A stretch of 64,000 nt of DNA from Brachionus manjavacas (GCA_019054805.1 JAHQIY010000015.1:1248001-1312000), one strand, 5' to 3'; shown: positions 1-12,337, numbered from the stretch's first letter. Translations and numbers: made by a program. The notes: generated by a model not told the origin, from the sequence alone.

Positions 1-1848
1 TAGTTTCAAAAGTTTTTTTTGGTAAAGCTATTAATATTTTAAAATATTTATTAGATGAACTTAAAGACAAATTTTCAGAAGATTATTTATTATTATGAGT
101 GATCCAAAAAAACTTTAGCATATTTTTTTTTAAATAGATTAAAATTTGATGTCATTATTCAAAAAAAATGAAAATCTTTTCGTAAAAGTAATTTCAAAAT
201 GTGTTTTTATAATAAAATGACAAAGACTGTGTATTCAATTTAAGTGTCTGCAAAAAATTTGATTTAATTTTTCAGCGCTTAATAAATTTTATGAATTTAA
301 ATTACTGAAGTATTAATTTGCATCTTATAGACATGTGGACTGGCTTGTTGATAAAGCTTAAGACACGAATATTCTCAAAAAATCATGGAAAAAGTTTTAA
401 AAATTTAAAACTCAAAAAATCAAAAATTTATTAAAGAAAAAGACATTTCGGCTCTTATAAGGAATTTGTGAAAAAATTAAGCTCAATTTAAAAATCAGAA
501 TTAGATGTAAATTTATACAAATTTTTTTTTAGGAATACGTTGATTCTTTGTGTCTAAGCACTGTATTTCATTAAATAGGTAATGTGTGAGAATTAGAATA
601 TATAAATTTTTCAAAATGATATGTACCAGAGTTTTTAGAACCAATTTTATCATTTTTAAATTAAAAAAAAATAGCATTTTGTTTTATTTCTTAAATCATT
701 CTTAACAAAAAAATTTGTAATGGATCTTATGGTCTTTCTGACCTTCTGGAAAATTAAAATATTTTTTTAGCAGCCATCCATGGCTTGACTCGAAAGAACA
801 TTGATTCTTTGATTTACTTCGGTTTGAGACAATTTTATTTTATTTGAAAAGGTGAAAAAATATTTTTTTGGTGGACAACGTCAGAGCACATGTTGTGAAG
901 ACTGGGAAGTCTTGTCTATCTGAGCATATTCATTAGACTTAAGAATACCATTTTTTTCCATAAATAGAGCGTTTTTGGATGTGGACATAAAAAAAAAATT
1001 GATCAATTTTTAGCCTCAAATCAGTAAGCTTTTTTTTGAAAGACAATCAATCATTTGCTTAAAAATGGTACAAGATTGCTTCTAGCAATGGATATCATTT
1101 TGATGACCAAAAGTTTTCACTTTCTTTTATTTGAATAAAAAAAGTTTATTAAAAACGTGACAAATATTTTGTCATAACCTAATACGAAATGTACTAATTT
1201 ATTAGTTTAAATTTTTAAAATTTTCTGTCAAAAGATTTACAAAATTTTTAATTGTTGACCCACATATGAGGCGCATTAAATTTTCACATTTAGAGATAAA
1301 TTTTGAAAAAAAGCCATTTAATTAAAATTTGACAAGATTATCGACTAGAAGTTTTGAAACAATAAATTTTAATTTTTTCCTATCTTCGTTGACTTATATG
1401 TGCCCAGAAAAACAATGATATGCTTTGATAGTTTTGTACAAATCTCTTTAGAAACAAATCGAGAGGACCAGTTTGATTTTAATTCACCAAATCATCATCG
1501 TGGTGTCTTTTTGAGAAATTTTCAAATATCTGAAAGATAAAAGAAAAAAAACAAAAAAATTTCTCTTTTTTTAATACAAAACACAACACTCGGTTGGCAA
1601 AGCTTTGTTTGTTGTTTTGGTTCTTCGTGTAGATCAAGCATGGTAGGCTTTAATTTGACAATTTCACTTAAAGTATGATATTAAGATAAATGGATATTAG
1701 GAAAGAGCGTATGGCGATGAGCAACAAGAAAAAACAAAAAAAAACTTTTCAAACAAAATTAGTTATAATTATTTACAATTAAACTTGTAGCCAAAAAAAC
1801 AAAATGACGAAGCTTGACTGCTCCCAGTAATTTACACTCATCCAAACC
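1..1848. other. A/T-rich non-coding region upstream of the first gene
   Basis: No open frame with convincing protein composition, no RNA gene and no clear repeat were seen on either strand. The sequence is homopolymer-rich A/T DNA. Its right end holds the promoter region of the gene beginning at 1962. Confidence 0.6.
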
Positions 1849-1857
1849 TATATAAAT
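1849..1857 (+). promoter_or_regulatory. TATA box of the Pro/Gln-rich protein gene
   Basis: TATATAAAT lies about 105 bp upstream of the ATG at 1962, leaving room for a short 5' leader. It is preceded by a locally less A-rich stretch (TCCAAACC). In such A/T-rich DNA a chance match is possible, but position and context fit a TATA-driven, strongly expressed structural gene. Confidence 0.5.
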
Positions 1858-1961
1858 CCAATGATTTCGCATCATTTTTTCATAAATCATTATACAATTT
1901 AAATTTAAATAAATAAATAAATTTTTTAATTGTAGATTTAATTTCGCCTGCTAACTCTAGA

Positions 1962-3008
1962 ATGTCATCCTATCCAGTAAGTCAATCATATGGCGGTCTT
2001 GGCAACTATTCTGGTCAATACAAATCAGGTCAAGCTCAGCCAAGTCTGGCCCGATACGGACAATCTCTTTCATCTGAAAATTTAGATTTCGCAAATTGTG
2101 CACCATCGTACGCACCATCTTACAATTGTGGCTACCAGCAAGCTCCTGCCTATACAAACTACTGTAACCAATTGGACGCCAATGACCCGCGCCTTCTGCA
2201 GCAAATAGATCAAATCATCGCTGGCCTAGTGGACTGCAAGCGTCCAATTCTAAGAAGACAAGTGATTACAGTGCCATCGCCTTGTCCAGGCAGAGTAGCC
2301 TACGTGACTCGTAGACTTCCGACCCCTCCACCTGATATCATTGAAAGAATCACTGTAGTCAAGCCACCAAGAGACGTGGTCAACTTGTGCATCGAAAAGC
2401 CCAACCAACCTAATCCCTGCTACCAGGAAAAGAATATTTGCGGCAAAGTAGGAAATTAAACAAGAAAAATCATCAATTATCTTTATTTTAATTACGATTA
2501 GCCACGAAAGCCAATTATTCAGCCAAGAATCATTAGTGTGAATCCAAGATGCAATCCTTGTCCGCCGCCACCCTGTGTTCCATGTCCACCACAATCCTAT
2601 AATCCGTGTCCTCCACCATCAGGCAATCCAGGCGCACCATCTTCCTACCCTCAACAAGGCCAAAGCTACCAAGCTCAAGTTCCATTGTCGCCCAGTCCAT
2701 CGGGCTCTAATCTAAGCCAAGATCTAAACCAACCAACTGTGACTCAACAACCGGCTTACACACAACAAGGCTACACACAACAATCGTACAATCCGTCCTC
2801 GGCTTACCAACAGGCTCCGACGGCATACAGCCAGGCTTTGACCCAGCAAGCTTATCCTGCGGCCGCTTATTCTCAAGCCGGATATCAACAAGCTCCAGCA
2901 GGCTACGCTCAACAGCCAGCTTACAGTCAACAAGGTGCCTATGCTCAGCAATCTTACTCTCAGCCATCACAGGGCTATTATCAACAACAACCTCAAGCTT
3001 ATCAATAA
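1962..3008 (+). CDS. Pro/Cys-rich and Gln/Tyr-rich structural-type protein (unrecognised)
   Basis: Two exons, 1962-2447 and 2502-3008, join in phase 0 across a 54-bp GTAGG...TTAG intron to give about 330 residues. The N-terminal 70 residues are Ser/Tyr/Gln-rich. The middle alternates short motifs such as PPPDIIERITVVKPP and RDVVNLCIEKP, and exon 2 continues the pattern with PRKPIIQPRIISV. A proline-cysteine block (NPCPPPPCVPCPP) follows, and the last 110 residues are a low-complexity tail of YxQQ-type units (AYAQQ, GYQQAP, YSQQ). There is no signal peptide or membrane segment, so a secreted role is not indicated. The alternating EK/VVKPP pattern loosely recalls membrane-skeleton proteins of the alveolin/articulin type, but that is only a resemblance. 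An AATAAA lies at 3033-3038. I do not recognise a named family. Confidence 0.75.
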
Positions 3009-3038
3009 TTTATGGACAAAAAGCTTTGTTGGAATAAA

Positions 3039-3780
3039 AAAATAATTTGCTAAAAGCAACTAGATTTTCAAATTTAAAATAAAATTTTTTTAAACGAAAA
3101 TTTTTATATGATTTCTTTTATTTATTTCAAGAAATAATTAAATAAATTTTTTTTTATAATTTCGGTCGCTTTCAATCACATTAGAAGATTTTTTGGGACT
3201 AAAAAAATTGTTAATTCTATTAAAAATTTGAGAAAATTGAACATTTAATCACTATTCTTATTTTTGCTTCCATTTTTGGATGAATGATGAATTTTTTTAT
3301 TTTCTTTTTAATAATCATCTGAATTTGCTTTTAATAATTAAATTAACAGATAAATATTGAAATTTTGTGTGAAGAAAAAAATTAAAAGGGTAAACCTGTG
3401 AACCGGTGAGTACCCGAGTGAAAAAAAACGGATCAAAAAACGGGAAAAAACGTATAAAAAGCAGCTATAAATTATCTGTTTTTTATTTTTAAATTTATTT
3501 ATTAGTTTAATATGAAAAAGATGATTAAAAATAAATCATTAAAAACTGGAAAAAAACGAAAAAAATTTGCAAAAATCGGACAACAATTTATTTAAATTTT
3601 CAAAAAATATTTAAAACGATTTAAAAACTTATCAATAAACAAGGATCATTTGATAAAAAACAAATGAAAAAATATATTAAATTATCTTAAATTAATTAGT
3701 TGATAATTTAAACATTATCAATATTCTTTTTTAATTAGATCAGTATTCTATTATTTTGATAAGTATTTAATAAACAATGT
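3039..3780. other. Non-coding spacer
   Basis: A/T-rich spacer downstream of the Pro/Gln-rich gene. The only local feature is GATCAGTATT near 3738, discussed as a possible left end of the decayed transposon. Confidence 0.5.
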
Positions 3781-3879
3781 TAGGTAAAATCTAAATATTA
3801 AAATAAAAATCTATAAATTTGCAATGAAATGTATTATTGATTAAAAAACAAAAAATCAAATAAAATAAAAAGGAATTTC

Positions 3880-4610
3880 TATCAATTAATAAAGCTTTTG
3901 TTGCCTTATTTAGCTTTCCTCTTTTGCGTTTTTCACCAATCTGTACATCTTTTGCTGCTGGTGGTCTGATATAATATAAATATAATTTCAAGACTGACTA
4001 AATGTTTGCACATGAAATGCTTGAAGAAGGTTGGACAAGTGTATTTACCTTGTTTCCAATTGACTTTCATATCATCTCTATTTGGTAGAGTCAAGATTCA
4101 AATAGCGAAAGCTCTCTTTTTGAATTGGCAAAAAGTGTTCCAACGCATTTCTTTATTTCTTCTGATTTCCTCTTCACTTGCTTTTGATTCTTCGCTAGCT
4201 TGTATGTAGTATTCTGGTATGTGAACATGCTCGAGGTAACTGTTTTATTGATTTTAGCTCAAAAATAGCCTCTAGTCAATATTTGGCGATTGAATGAATT
4301 GTTTATCATTGTTTGCGTATTCATTTGACCATTTTGCCAATGTCATGAGACAATGTTGCAATAATCGTGCTAATGGCATTCGTTCTCTGAGTGTTTCTTC
4401 TTTCTTGATCACAAGATTATGGGCTTCTAATGCATTGTACGTTCTTTCTTCGTTTATTTTTGTCAATGCTGCTTCTTTGTTTGGGTACTTTTCCTCCATT
4501 ATTCACTTGCGCTTCGTTTTGCTCTGCTTCATCTTCCATCTCAACTTCATCATTCGACACTCTGGAATGCTTGATGCCATTAGAATTTTTTTTGTAATTT
4601 AATTTTTATG
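3880..4610 (-). pseudogene. Decayed Mutator-like (MULE) transposase with SWIM zinc-finger remnant
   Basis: On the minus strand several frames carry consecutive pieces of one protein. From about 4610 down there is an acidic stretch (DEVEMEDEAEQNE). Next comes a charged helical piece containing MPLARLLQHCLMTLAKW at about 4300-4400. Further down a Lys/Glu-rich piece runs into VNWKQGKYTCPTFFKHFMCKH near 4000-4050, which matches the CxC...CxH SWIM finger except that the first Cys is Tyr. The last piece is PPAAKDVQIGEKRKRG at about 3910-3965, typical of the basic tail of animal MULE transposases. Joining the pieces needs frameshifts, and an in-frame TGA interrupts the SWIM-side frame. SWIM fingers and this basic tail are known from MULE/FLYWCH-type transposases; the assignment to one relic is inference. 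Confidence 0.6.
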
Positions 4611-4879
4611 ACATTATAAATTCAAACAATCTTTTTTTCTTATCTTTAACTATCATTTTCATTAAAATGCTAATCGGTACTAGTATATTAACAATAAATT
4701 AATTATTATACCGATCATTTCAATTAAATACTGATTGAGACTATTAGTAATTGGCCGATAGTAAAAGTTAACCACAAATTTATTAAATCTAGAATTATTA
4801 TTTTTTTCTTCAATTTGTGATGAGAATCAAAAAAAAATTATTAGTTTAATGAATTTGTTTGTATTTTTCTTTTTTTTTT

Positions 4880-4905
4880 ACTTCTTTCTTTCTTTCTTTC
4901 TTTCT
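4880..4905. repeat. (CTTT)n microsatellite
   Basis: Five to six consecutive CTTT units follow a T-rich run. A simple repeat with no sign of function. Confidence 0.8.
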
Positions 4906-7687
4906 AATAAAAATTCTACTTTCTTAATATGTGTTCATTATTTCTTTAAATTGTTCTTATTCTAATAAATCAGTTCTTATTTTATTAATTTGTGGTATAT
5001 TTTATAATTTATGTGGTTGATAAATATTCATCGTCTTAGTAATTGATCAACTGGACATTGATCAATTAAAGTATTAACTTTCATTTTTAATAAAATACTG
5101 ATCATATAAATACAAGGAATAATTATAATTTATCTAAATTCTTGCTGTATTATTAGGTAATATTTAGATTTGTAATTTACAAACAAAAAATGCTTATTTT
5201 TAGACAGTTTCAAAATTTATATTCTAATAAAAATGTTTTAAGTTCAGTTTGAATTTTAGTAAATTCAGATCACTCGCACATATACTTAAGAAATAGACTT
5301 AATAAATAAAATTTTTTGTATGTTTTTAAAATAGTTTTTCAAACAAAAAATAAATAAAAACTTGTTACAATGAAATTAAAACCAAAAATCACCTTTTTGG
5401 TCCACAGACTTAATATTTTACACTTGTATGTTTTTTTTCTCTTTTTCATAGAGCTCTTAAAATTATATGTTTTGACCTTTTATTACTGTCTTTTTAGAAG
5501 AATCAACAAATCCTGTTTATATTAAAAAAGAATTATCAATTCTAATTTTATGAAACTATTAATTTTTTATTGCTATTCTTCTGGCAATGAGACTTTTTAT
5601 AAATTAAAAAAACAAATTAAAAATTGAAGTCTAATTTTTGCATATTTATTTTTTTTCTTATACTTTTCTCGTCGCTTAAATGCGGTTTTTTAAAGAATCA
5701 ATAATAATTGAGGGCTTGCATAGCCCACTTGAAAGAGTTAAAAAATGCTCTCTATCCAAATAATCTTTTTTTTGACGGCTTAAAATTATAGATTATTCTA
5801 AGGGATAACTTTTTAAACATTTAAAGAATTCCATTATGATCCTTCTATCCTCTGAAATCTCTAAATTTTATATTTGAAGTTTACTTATTTAAATGATCTT
5901 TTAGCTCTCTCCGGATAAACAAATTAATGAAAAAAATTAAGAGCTGATTATTAATTTAAATTAATGACTGAATTTTTAATTTAAATATTTATATTATTTA
6001 TTTCATTTATTCGCGATGTAAAAATTATAACTTGATAAAGTTTAAAAATGAAAAAAAAATTAAAATGAGTGTTTGAGTTTTTTAAAGCATATTCTTTATA
6101 AGAAATTCAAATTTAAGTTTTTTATATTTCCGATTATTGTTGAAAATAAATTTATATTTAACAAAAAAAATATTCAATATTTAATTTTTTCATTTTTTAA
6201 GAAATTAAAATTTGTAGAATTGCTTGATTCTTTAAAAATTGTCTTTAAAACTCAATCGTCTGCAAAAATTAAACCTTTATATTGTCCCTTGCTAAATTGC
6301 TAAAAAATCTAACAAAATAAATTAATTTACACTTTTTAAAATTACTTATCGATTCTTTTATAAATATAATTTATTCAAGTGGGATTAAACTCTATTTTTT
6401 GCCCAAAAATTCGGACAATAATTAGTTTAAATAAATTTTTTTTAATTAATAAATAGATGAATTTGAATTTTTTAGCGCTAACCTTTCGAGAATGTAAATA
6501 AATATTATTATAATTTGCTTCATAAATTAAAATAGTACTTTAAAAAATTTCCATTGTTTAGATTAACATTTTTTAAGAAAATTAAATATTTTCAAATAAT
6601 CATACATTTTTTAAAGTCTTTGAAGACTCATATTTCAATTTGTTTCAATTCAAATTTGATATTTTTAGAATCATTTCTTCAATTTTTTTCTGTTAAATCT
6701 TAGACAAATAGTTTGTGACATAAAGTTATCTTTTTTGAAGGTCATTTATAATAAATTTTTTTGTGTCAATATTTAGCTGAAAAATTTAAAGATCAAAAAT
6801 TGAGAAATCGTTTAATATACCAAAAAAATAATACAATCTTTATAAAAAATTTGAGAATTTTTAATGAAGTTTATAAATCAGCTTGCAAATATAATTTTTT
6901 TATTTAAATTTAAGTTAATTCACGCAACATAATTTTACAAAATTATCTCTTCAAATAATATTCTTTTGGTTGTTTATTGAGTGATAAAGTTTAACTCTAC
7001 AATCGATGCTACGTTTTCAAATATTGAAAAATATTTTGAAACAAGTGTTTACACATGATTTAAAAAATATTTTTCTTTTTTACCATAAAACGCTTAAATT
7101 TTTTTATATTTGAATTTATAAAAGAAAAGAAATTATACAACAAAAAAAATTATAAAAAACGAAGAAACCAAACGTAAATGAACAACTAGGTGATACTAAG
7201 ACAAGTTGAAAAAATATTCTTGCAAATTATTTTATTAACAAAATTATGTAACATTTATTTCAATAAAAAATATAAACTAGTTTTACTTTAGGAATTTTTG
7301 TGAAAAAAAAGAGATTTAAAAAAATTATTTTTAATTTATAATCAAAATAAAATTTAAATTAGGGATACTTTTTGTTATTATTTTTATCAATAGCATTCTT
7401 AATGACAAAATATAATTTAAATTATCTTTTTTAATTTTTTTTGTTTCGTTGGAAATTATCTCAAAATTTTTATAAATTTTATACTGAATGCCTCATTTGT
7501 TGTATATTTCAAATAGAGCATTTAGTTTTTTTAAATCAACTTAAATAGCTTTACTAGACTAATTTTCAACTTTATTTTGTCATTGAATATTTTAACTTTC
7601 AAATTTAATGTTTCAGTTTAAGACCTAAAAAAAATTATTATAAATTTATTTAATTAATTTTATAAATTTTTATCGATTCAACCAAAA
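4906..7687. other. Non-coding spacer, no gene seen
   Basis: About 2.8 kb of very A/T-rich DNA. The longest open stretch (around 6073-6303) is Phe/Lys/Ile-rich, as expected from A/T composition, and has no recognisable domain. A copy of AATACTGATCAT near 5095 is inverted relative to GATCAGTATT near 3738. Confidence 0.55.
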
Positions 7688-10600
7688 ATGCCTAACTTTA
7701 AACGCCTCATCATCAAACGCTTCGGTGGTACAGCCAATTTTTTAATTTTTGTCCTCTTCTTGTTTGTGTTATATCTAACTGCAAAAAATTATTTCACCGA
7801 GTCATCTCATAGCGAAGAATTGATAAGCAATCGAATTGATAGTGGAATAAAGAAATCTGAACAAGGTAAAGTGATTTTACTTTTGAATTTCAACTAATCT
7901 GTGGTGTTTTAGTGAAAAAAGAAAATGAAAATAAATTGCAAGATGAGGATCAAGAAAAAAAACCCAAGTATTTGCCAAATCATGGAAAACCTGACCCGGG
8001 TACTGATTAAAAATTTTTTTTTCATTTAATTTTCAATTTTTTTGTTAGAATGCGAAATTGAAGAAAAATGTACCGCTCAATCAATTCCATATAAACTGGT
8101 CTCTGGTCAAGGAATGGATAAATATCCAGTAATTTGTTTGAATGGAAAATTGTAATTAGTTAACTTTGTAAATTTATAAAAGATTTTAAAAAATTTTTTT
8201 AGACTGCTTAGCAAAAATTTGCCAGATAACAAGATTGGCAGGGGCATAAATTTGATAGTTATAGACCGTAAATTTTAGGCTTAAGATAATTGGGTTTTTA
8301 AAGTTTATTTTTTAATAAGAAAATAATTTGGAGGTAAAATCCATGGATGCACATGACACGTATACAGATGGTATGATTTTAATTAACACATTTTATTTAC
8401 TTTAATTGCAATATTGAAACAAATAAGACACTTCCTTTTATCGGTACATCACCAAAAATATCAAAGATGGTGACATAGTAATGATAGCGAGCTTCGACGA
8501 AATGGCCAATGCGTAAGTCACTGAATCTAGATATTAAGAAGATAATGCTATTTATTTAGTCTGCGGGAGACAAGTATCAAAGCGATGGAATCATATGGAA
8601 GTCAGCTTTTCGGGAATATAAAATTCCGCGACGGTTTTGTCATGATCGGACAAAGAGGTGTTGTCAAAGGAAAAGCAATTGAATATGTAAAATAATTAAA
8701 TAGAAGATAAATTCTTTATTTTTCTAAAATTATTTCTTAATTTTAGATTGAACCCAAAGGAAAAAAAGATTTTGCCACCCAAGCTAAAATTTCCGGATGT
8801 GCCAACTTTCCTCGTATATTAAGCTAAAATTTTGTTTCGTTTCTCATTTAATTTTTTAATTTAAGTTGGCACATTAAGTCCAGTTAAATTTATGGAAAAG
8901 AATGTGATTGACCAGGATCAAATTTTGGTCGGCAACTATTTAAAAAATTGCGGTCTCCGCGATGACTGCAAGGCAGAAGAATTCGCAGTGCATGTGTACA
9001 CAGGCAAAAATGACAGAGATGAACCAAGAATATGTGTAGATGGCAGATAGTATGTTAAAATTTTTTTACAAATGACAAGTCCTGACTTGAGCTTGGTTTT
9101 TTTTTAAAGTTAAGTCAAGACTTAAAAAATGACAGGACTTTTATAAAACTTTGAAAAATTATTTTTTTTTCAAGCGTAATTGCGCGTGGAATAAATGATG
9201 CCGGACGCGGAATCAACATTGTGGTTGTTGGCAATGGTAAAGAGGTCTTAAAAACTGCCCATTTTGACACATATGTCGAGGACAGCACCAATTTGGAGAT
9301 CTTTTTAGAGGGTCTGAATGACAATGTGGTCATAATTGCGGTTACTTTTGACGAAGCTTCCACCAAGTAATTTAAATAAGCACTAAATCACTTAATTTTC
9401 AAAATATTTTTATGGCTTAGCCTCAAGCATCTTAGTAAATTAATGTTTAAAGACTTGGGAAGTCAGTTTATAGATAAATTTAGCTTTCGAAGTGGATGGT
9501 ATTTTGTCAAACATTTACAAAAGAAAAAAGATCCAGAATTAGAATTTTATAAAGAAGAGGTTAGTTTGACATTAATGCTCATATGCTGTCTAATTAGTGT
9601 AAATCTAAGAAAACATAAAAATATTTTAACTCTTAACTTATTAAATGTAGTCTAAAAATTAATGTTGTTAAGGCTCGGAAATTTAGCTAGAAACTTATTT
9701 TTTGATCTTGGATCTGGGCTCATTCAAAATCTTAAGCATAGAGATGCCTGGATTTTTGTCGGTCGTAAAGGCATCGATGGTTTCTCGCCCATTGAAGAGG
9801 TTTTTAGATTTTTTTTGTTTTATATTTGCCGCTTAATTTTAATTCTAGTTTTAAATTTTAAAAAACTCATTTATTTTATCTAATAGATATCTTACGCATC
9901 AGCAGATAAAAGTTTTCCACCTGTTTTGGACAAAAAATTCTGTGTGCCACAAACATGTAAGTCTGAAAGTAAAACTTTATGGAAATTAATATGTTGCCAG
10001 TGAAAGGAATGAGGATTAGACCGGACCCGTTGCCGAATCAAAATGACAGAAGGCGAGATTTTTGTTCCAGGTATGATGGATATGGGGATTTTTGCATGAA
10101 TGAAAATGTGGATAAGCCGCTTAATCCGGCACCTCTTATCAATAAGACCCTCGAGAACCATGCTGTTTTCAAAACACCAATTTTTATCATTAGTTCTATG
10201 TCGCACACTTCGCTGCGGATGACTCTTGAGACGGTCATTATGCAGCCCGGTGTGCAACGAAGCCAAATTTTTGTCTGCATAGACGAAAAGCTTGACGAGC
10301 TTTGGTCTTTGGTTGATTTGTTTGGATTTAGATACTGTAAAATAGAGTCGAGTTATAATTATACTGAAATTTACCGCAAGGCTTTAGTCCAGGCTTTTGA
10401 GACCGATTTGACTGATAGCAATGAAAATGTCATAATCATTGAGGAAGATTTGATTCTTTCTCCAGATTTTTTGTATTTTTTTACTCAACTTTACGACACT
10501 TTTACTAAAGATCCTAACATAGCAGCTATCTCTACTTGGAACCCGAACGGTATAGAAAAAAATCAACCACACTTTAGTCATAAGTTTTTTTCTTTTTTTT

Positions 10601-11355
10601 TCTTAGGTTTTACTCAATTAGATGGTTCGTCAAGTTTTGTATATAGAACTAATGAATTCCCTGGTTTAGCCTACATGCTAAAGAAAAGTGTCTATGATGT
10701 TTACATTAAAGAGTCGTTTTATGACTGCTGCTCGAACAGAGCTTGGTACAATTGGAATTTAATTGACAAAAAGACCAAGCAGTCTGTGGTAATGGATGTG
10801 CTTGTACCGGACGTGTCGCGCTCATTTAGAAGACCATATGACATTTCATCCGATGACTATTCTTTTTTGAATAACTTAATAAATAGAAAAAGAAAGACAA
10901 ATCTGTAAATATTTATTAAATTAGATTTTTTTTTAAAAAAGACAATTTTTTCTTGTAAAGGATACCATTTCCAGAGTTGATCGAATTGAGTTCGCTGGTT
11001 TCGAGAGACAGCTATGATGATTTTTTGAAAAAAACTTTGAAGTCCGCGCTTGAATTTCCAAATTATCAAAATTGTTTTAAAATGGGAAACGTTTCTTTGC
11101 CACAGACCACAAAGTATTTTTTTAAACTAAAAAATTATTTTATTTATTTTATTTTGTAGTCAATATTATAAAATTATATATGTACAAGAGAGCGACTCAG
11201 ATTTAGCGAAATTAAAAGAGCTTTGCAGTTGTTTCCACTTGTTTTTTGACCAAGAAAGACCACCTAAAGGTTTGTACCAGAATAATGTGCTCAGATTCCA
11301 TGCTCGCAAAAACAATTACATTTTCGTCGGGTCAAAAAGCAAGCTTTTACTTTAA
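7688..11355 (+). CDS. POMGNT1: POMGNT1-like O-mannose beta-1,2-GlcNAc-transferase with two stem domains
   Basis: In animals POMGNT1 adds GlcNAc to O-linked mannose (alpha-dystroglycan type) in the Golgi. Exons: 7688-7865, 7913-7999, 8049-8151, 8203-8267, 8320-8370, 8428-8512, 8560-8686, 8747-8813, 8866-9049, 9175-9366, then 9421-9559 or 9673-9799, 9887-9956, 10001-10904, 10961-11113, 11160-11355. All joins are GT-AG and in phase, giving 862 or 866 residues. Residues about 14-36 form a type II membrane anchor. Two ILEI/FAM3-like stem domains follow (GRGINLIVID and GRGINIVVVG mark their cores), whereas the human enzyme has one. The GT13 catalytic domain shows IIIEEDLILSPDF (metal-binding EED), FPGLAYML, PDVSRSF and a C-terminal KNNYIFVG. 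The in-frame Phe-rich run at about 10582-10605 is odd. The gene is convergent with the BMP-like gene. Confidence 0.9.
9421..9559 (+). other. POMGNT1: Alternative stem-domain exon A of the POMGNT1-like gene
   Basis: 139 nt (3n+1), acceptor GGCTTAG, donor GTTAGT. It enters after two bases of a split codon and leaves in phase 0. It encodes a C-terminal ILEI piece with FKDLGSQF and GWYFV. It aligns codon by codon with exon B (9673-9799) and with the matching exon of the first stem domain (8560-8686, 127 nt). It is the more diverged copy and lacks the GRKG-type loop of exon B. Confidence 0.75.
9673..9799 (+). other. POMGNT1: Alternative stem-domain exon B of the POMGNT1-like gene
   Basis: 127 nt (3n+1), with the same entry and exit phase as exon A, 113 bp downstream of it. 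It encodes FFDLGSGL and DAWIFVGRKG, close to the human stem-domain sequence as I recall it. Splicing exon A's evident end onto this exon shifts the frame and meets a TAG within seven codons (in TTTAGCTAG), so A and B appear to be mutually exclusive. Confidence 0.75.
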
Positions 11356-12337
11356 CAAAAAAATCTATTGATAAATTAAACTGTCCTATTATCTTTTCAA
11401 CTTGAACAATCGAATACTATCTCAGTATTTTTTGTTAATTTTCAATATTTTTAAATGTGTGTTTTGCAGTTTAGGCTCATTTTTATTTTAACTAAATCTG
11501 GCTTATGAATTAACAATTTAATGAATAAATCCTTTTTAAAGTGCTTTAATTATGTCGTATATTTATCTTTTTTTTAAATAAAGCTTAATGTTTGATTAAA
11601 TTTTTAATTTTTTTAAAAGTTTCTGAACATTTTTTTAATAAATAATTTAGAAAATGGAACTTTGCCTCATCATAATAAAAATCGAACAGTATTTTAAGCG
11701 CTAAACGAAAGACCATTTAATCCAAACACGAATTTTTTTAATTTTAAATGCGGGGAATGTATTTAAATCAAAAATAATTTTTTTCAGTTAAATGTTATCT
11801 TGTTTTAATTTTTTCTATAAAAAATATCAATTAAATATTTTGGCAATGAAATTTTTTTGTTGACTAATTAAACATATGTACTGAAAGTTTATACTAATGC
11901 TCGGCACTGATGGTATCGAATAAACATTAACCAGAAAATATATTTTTTCAAAGCAAATTTCAAAATATTGCTCTGGTTTTGATAATTATTTTTTTTCTAT
12001 TTTATTCAAAAATTAAGATGAGTAAAAAATTTTATTTAGTACAATAAAAAACAAAATTAATAATTTAATTTAAATTTTCTGATTTTTTCATCTAATAAGA
12101 CAAAAAGCTTCCGAAAATATTGTCAATGATTATTTTTTATTGTAAAATATTTATTTACACAAAATGTTAATAAAATCGAATAAAAAAAACACTTAAATCT
12201 TTAAAAGAAAGTCAAAACTCAGGATAATTGTTGGCTTTGGATCTTCAATATTGATGCCAAACGATTGCTTTAAATTTAAAGAAAAAAAGTTAACACAACA
12301 AAAAATTTAAACTTTATGAGGATAAAAAAATTAGAAT
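11356..12337. other. Spacer between convergent genes
   Basis: A/T-rich DNA between the stop codons of the POMGNT1-like gene and the BMP-like gene. It must hold both 3' UTRs and polyadenylation sites; AATAAA occurs several times. No further gene was seen. Confidence 0.6.

Noticed and set aside
4006..4602. Two plus-strand frames of 67 and 102 codons
   Set aside because: They are antisense to the minus-strand MULE transposase relic, whose motifs are recognisable.
6073..6303. 76-codon Phe/Lys-rich frame
   Set aside because: Does not begin with ATG in context and has pure A/T-driven composition.
10584..10606. A 23-nt GT...AG stretch inside the POMGNT1-like catalytic exon
   Set aside because: Removing it would break the frame; the Phe-rich read-through keeps the catalytic domain intact.
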